A stretch of 64,000 nucleotides of DNA, from positions 62,001 through 126,000 of the forward strand of contig CP126124.1 of NCBI GenBank assembly GCA_030123545.1, written 5' to 3'. The stretch comes from Burkholderiaceae bacterium (GTDB lineage Bacteria; Pseudomonadota; Gammaproteobacteria; Burkholderiales; Burkholderiaceae_C). Position numbers and translations under genes: made by a program. Positions 62,600 to 64,000 of this stretch are shown piece after piece; within the stretch, counting starts at the first letter, position 1, and the number at the start of each line of letters is the position of its first letter. Below the pieces are notes generated by a model, which was given only the letters and a program-made list of their open reading frames with translations, was not told the origin of the DNA and searched no databases.

Positions 62600-63805
62600 A
62601 TGACGCTGATTCGCCGTCTGTCCCTGCTCATCCCTGCCGTGCTGGTGCTCGCTTCACCGTTCGCGCAGGCCGACGAACTCGATACGCTGCAGTTCACAGC
62701 CGGCGAAACCGTGCGGCACGACAGCAACGTGTTCCGTCTGTCGCCCTCAGCCGACGCCCAGGCTCTGCTCGGCACTTCGGCCCGCTCCGACACGGTCTTC
62801 GACACGACCTTGGGCATCAAGCTCGACAAGCGCTACAGCCTGCAGCGCTTCGAACTCAGCGCGACCGCTGACAACTTCCACTACAACCGGTTTTCGCAAC
62901 TCGACTACACCGCCGTCAACTACGCCGCGGCCTGGCGCTGGAGCCTGACACCGAAGTTTCACGGCAATCTGACGACCGACCGGCGCGAGTACATCGACTA
63001 CTACTCCGACATTCAGAACCTGGGTGAGCTCAACCATCGCACCGACCGCAGCACCGCATTCGACGGCGAATACGAGCTGACCGGTGCCTGGCGCCTGCTC
63101 GGCGGCGTGTACCACCAGTCGAGCGCCAGCAGCGTCGCCTTCACATCTACGGGCGACTACGGCATGACCGGAGGCGAGGCCGGGCTGCGCTACGTGTTCG
63201 CCTCCGGCACCTCATTGGCCTACCGATACAAGTTCGACCACGGCGAATACAGCAACCTGCCGCCTGGAACACTATTTTTCTCCAGCGACTTCCGCGACCG
63301 CACACACGAGTTCCGCCTCGACTGGGCACCGACCGGCAGGACTACGCTGGCCGCCCGGCTGGCCTACCAGTCGCGCACCAACGAAGGTAGCGGTGTACGC
63401 GATTTTTCCGGGGTCGTCGGCGGTGCCGATGTCACATGGGCAGCCACCGCCAAGACCAGCCTGTCCGGCGGGCTGTCGCGCCAACTGATCAGCTACCAGA
63501 CGAACACCGACAGCTACTTTGCGCTGAACTCGGTTTACTTCTCGCCGGCATGGCGTGCAACCGAGAAGACGACGTTTCGGGGACGGTTCGAGCGCGGCGA
63601 GTTGAGCTTCTACGGACCGGTGCCCGGATTCGCGAGCGACGGACGCCGCGACACCACCAACGCCGTATCGGGATCGGTGGAATACAAGCCGCTTCGGACT
63701 GTGACGCTGACCGGCGCCCTCGTCCATGAATGGCGTACCTCGAACCTGGCTGGCTTCGACTACAAGAACATCGGGATTAGCCTGTCCGCCATCGCGAATT
63801 TCTGA
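62600..63805 (+). CDS. epsL: Outer-membrane beta-barrel protein, EpsL family
   Basis: 401 residues with a signal peptide MTLIRRLSLLIPAVLVLASP (cleavage probably after AQA, residue 24). The mature part is a run of alternating amphipathic strands (FELSATADNFHYNRFSQLDY, LAYRYKFDHGEY) ending in a C-terminal aromatic residue (Phe), as for outer-membrane barrels. It matches the EpsL family of PEP-CTERM/exosortase-B polysaccharide loci and probably helps export. It lies 145 bases after the transferase gene. Confidence 0.85.
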   Translation: MTLIRRLSLLIPAVLVLASPFAQADELDTLQFTAGETVRHDSNVFRLSPSADAQALLGTSARSDTVFDTTLGIKLDKRYSLQRFELSATADNFHYNRFSQLDYTAVNYAAAWRWSLTPKFHGNLTTDRREYIDYYSDIQNLGELNHRTDRSTAFDGEYELTGAWRLLGGVYHQSSASSVAFTSTGDYGMTGGEAGLRYVFASGTSLAYRYKFDHGEYSNLPPGTLFFSSDFRDRTHEFRLDWAPTGRTTLAARLAYQSRTNEGSGVRDFSGVVGGADVTWAATAKTSLSGGLSRQLISYQTNTDSYFALNSVYFSPAWRATEKTTFRGRFERGELSFYGPVPGFASDGRRDTTNAVSGSVEYKPLRTVTLTGALVHEWRTSNLAGFDYKNIGISLSAIANF

Positions 63806-63850
63806 GGGCGCCTACCATTCGGCGAACTGCCTGATATCGAAGAGACCGAA

Positions 63851-64000
63851 ATGAAGGTTTTGCTCCGTTGCCTTGCCGCCGCGCTGCTGTGGCTGCCCGC
63901 CATGGCCGCGCTGGCGCAGGCCGGGCTGTCACTGCCGCCAGCCGTGCCGCTGCAGTCGACCGACAACGGCCAGCCCGGTGCGCCGGTGCAATCAGGCAAT
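63851..64000 (+). CDS. Secreted protein, N-terminal 50 codons only (probably EpsE polysaccharide export protein)
   Basis: The frame begins MKVLLRCLAAALLWLPAMAALAQA, a typical signal peptide with cleavage near residue 24, followed by a Pro/Gln-rich segment. It runs off the window. EpsE/Wza-like export proteins usually follow epsL, so this is the likely identity, based on position only. Confidence 0.5.
   Translation, partial: MKVLLRCLAAALLWLPAMAALAQAGLSLPPAVPLQSTDNGQPGAPVQSGN

Overview
The window is GC-rich DNA from a betaproteobacterium, most likely order Burkholderiales and probably Comamonadaceae or a close relative. The evidence is the gene order apaG|rpe-gph-trpE-trpG-trpD-trpC-ung, an EpsA/EpsL-type (exosortase-B associated) exopolysaccharide locus, and AT-rich intergenic repeats containing AGCTGCTTGCGCTTG-like and GATAGC-like motifs. 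This assignment rests on recognition and synteny only.

Left part (1-14118, minus strand): the information-processing super-operon, transcribed right to left as tRNA-Tyr, tRNA-Gly, tRNA-Thr, tuf, tRNA-Trp, secE, nusG, rplK, rplA, rplJ, rplL, rpoB, rpoC (rpoC runs off the left edge). Three related palindromes lie directly after the stop codons of tuf, nusG and rpoB.

Middle-left (14194-29454): ung, trpC, trpD, a threonine aldolase gene, trpG, trpE and gph, all on the minus strand. A four-gene type I restriction-modification operon on the plus strand (hsdR, hsdS, an AlbA/HATPase-like gene, hsdM; 19232-26809) is wedged between trpG and trpE. Its three internal junctions are all ATGA overlaps.

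Middle (29697-48613, plus strand): a complete type III-B CRISPR-Cas locus. It runs cmr1, cas10 (cmr2, with intact HD and GGDD motifs), cmr3, cmr4, cmr5, cmr6, cas6, a decayed SbcD/YhaN-like chimera, csx16, a Can2/Card1-type CARF nuclease, an NE0113-family CARF protein (candidate ring nuclease), cas2, cas1, a second cas2, a leader and an array of 71 repeats and 70 spacers. The expected circuit is target RNA recognition by the Cmr complex, cyclic oligoadenylate synthesis by Cas10, activation of the Can2-like nuclease, and signal removal by one or both candidate ring nucleases.

Right part (48849-64000): an acyl-CoA ligase, an aldo/keto reductase and a gentisate-dioxygenase-like cupin (plus strand). 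They are followed by rpe (minus), apaG (plus), a single-chain biotin-dependent acyl-CoA carboxylase and a second AMP-forming ligase (both minus) and a phosphoribosyltransferase (minus). Last comes the start of an exopolysaccharide operon: epsA-like regulator, undecaprenyl-phosphate sugar transferase, epsL, and the first 50 codons of a secreted protein, probably the EpsE export protein.

The main points of interest are the two foreign blocks that split an otherwise conserved trp/rpe/gph neighbourhood, the signalling module of the type III-B system, the SbcD-YhaN fusion relic inside the cas operon, overlapping spacers that suggest repeated sampling of related targets, and the covarying palindromes in the ribosomal/RNA polymerase operon.
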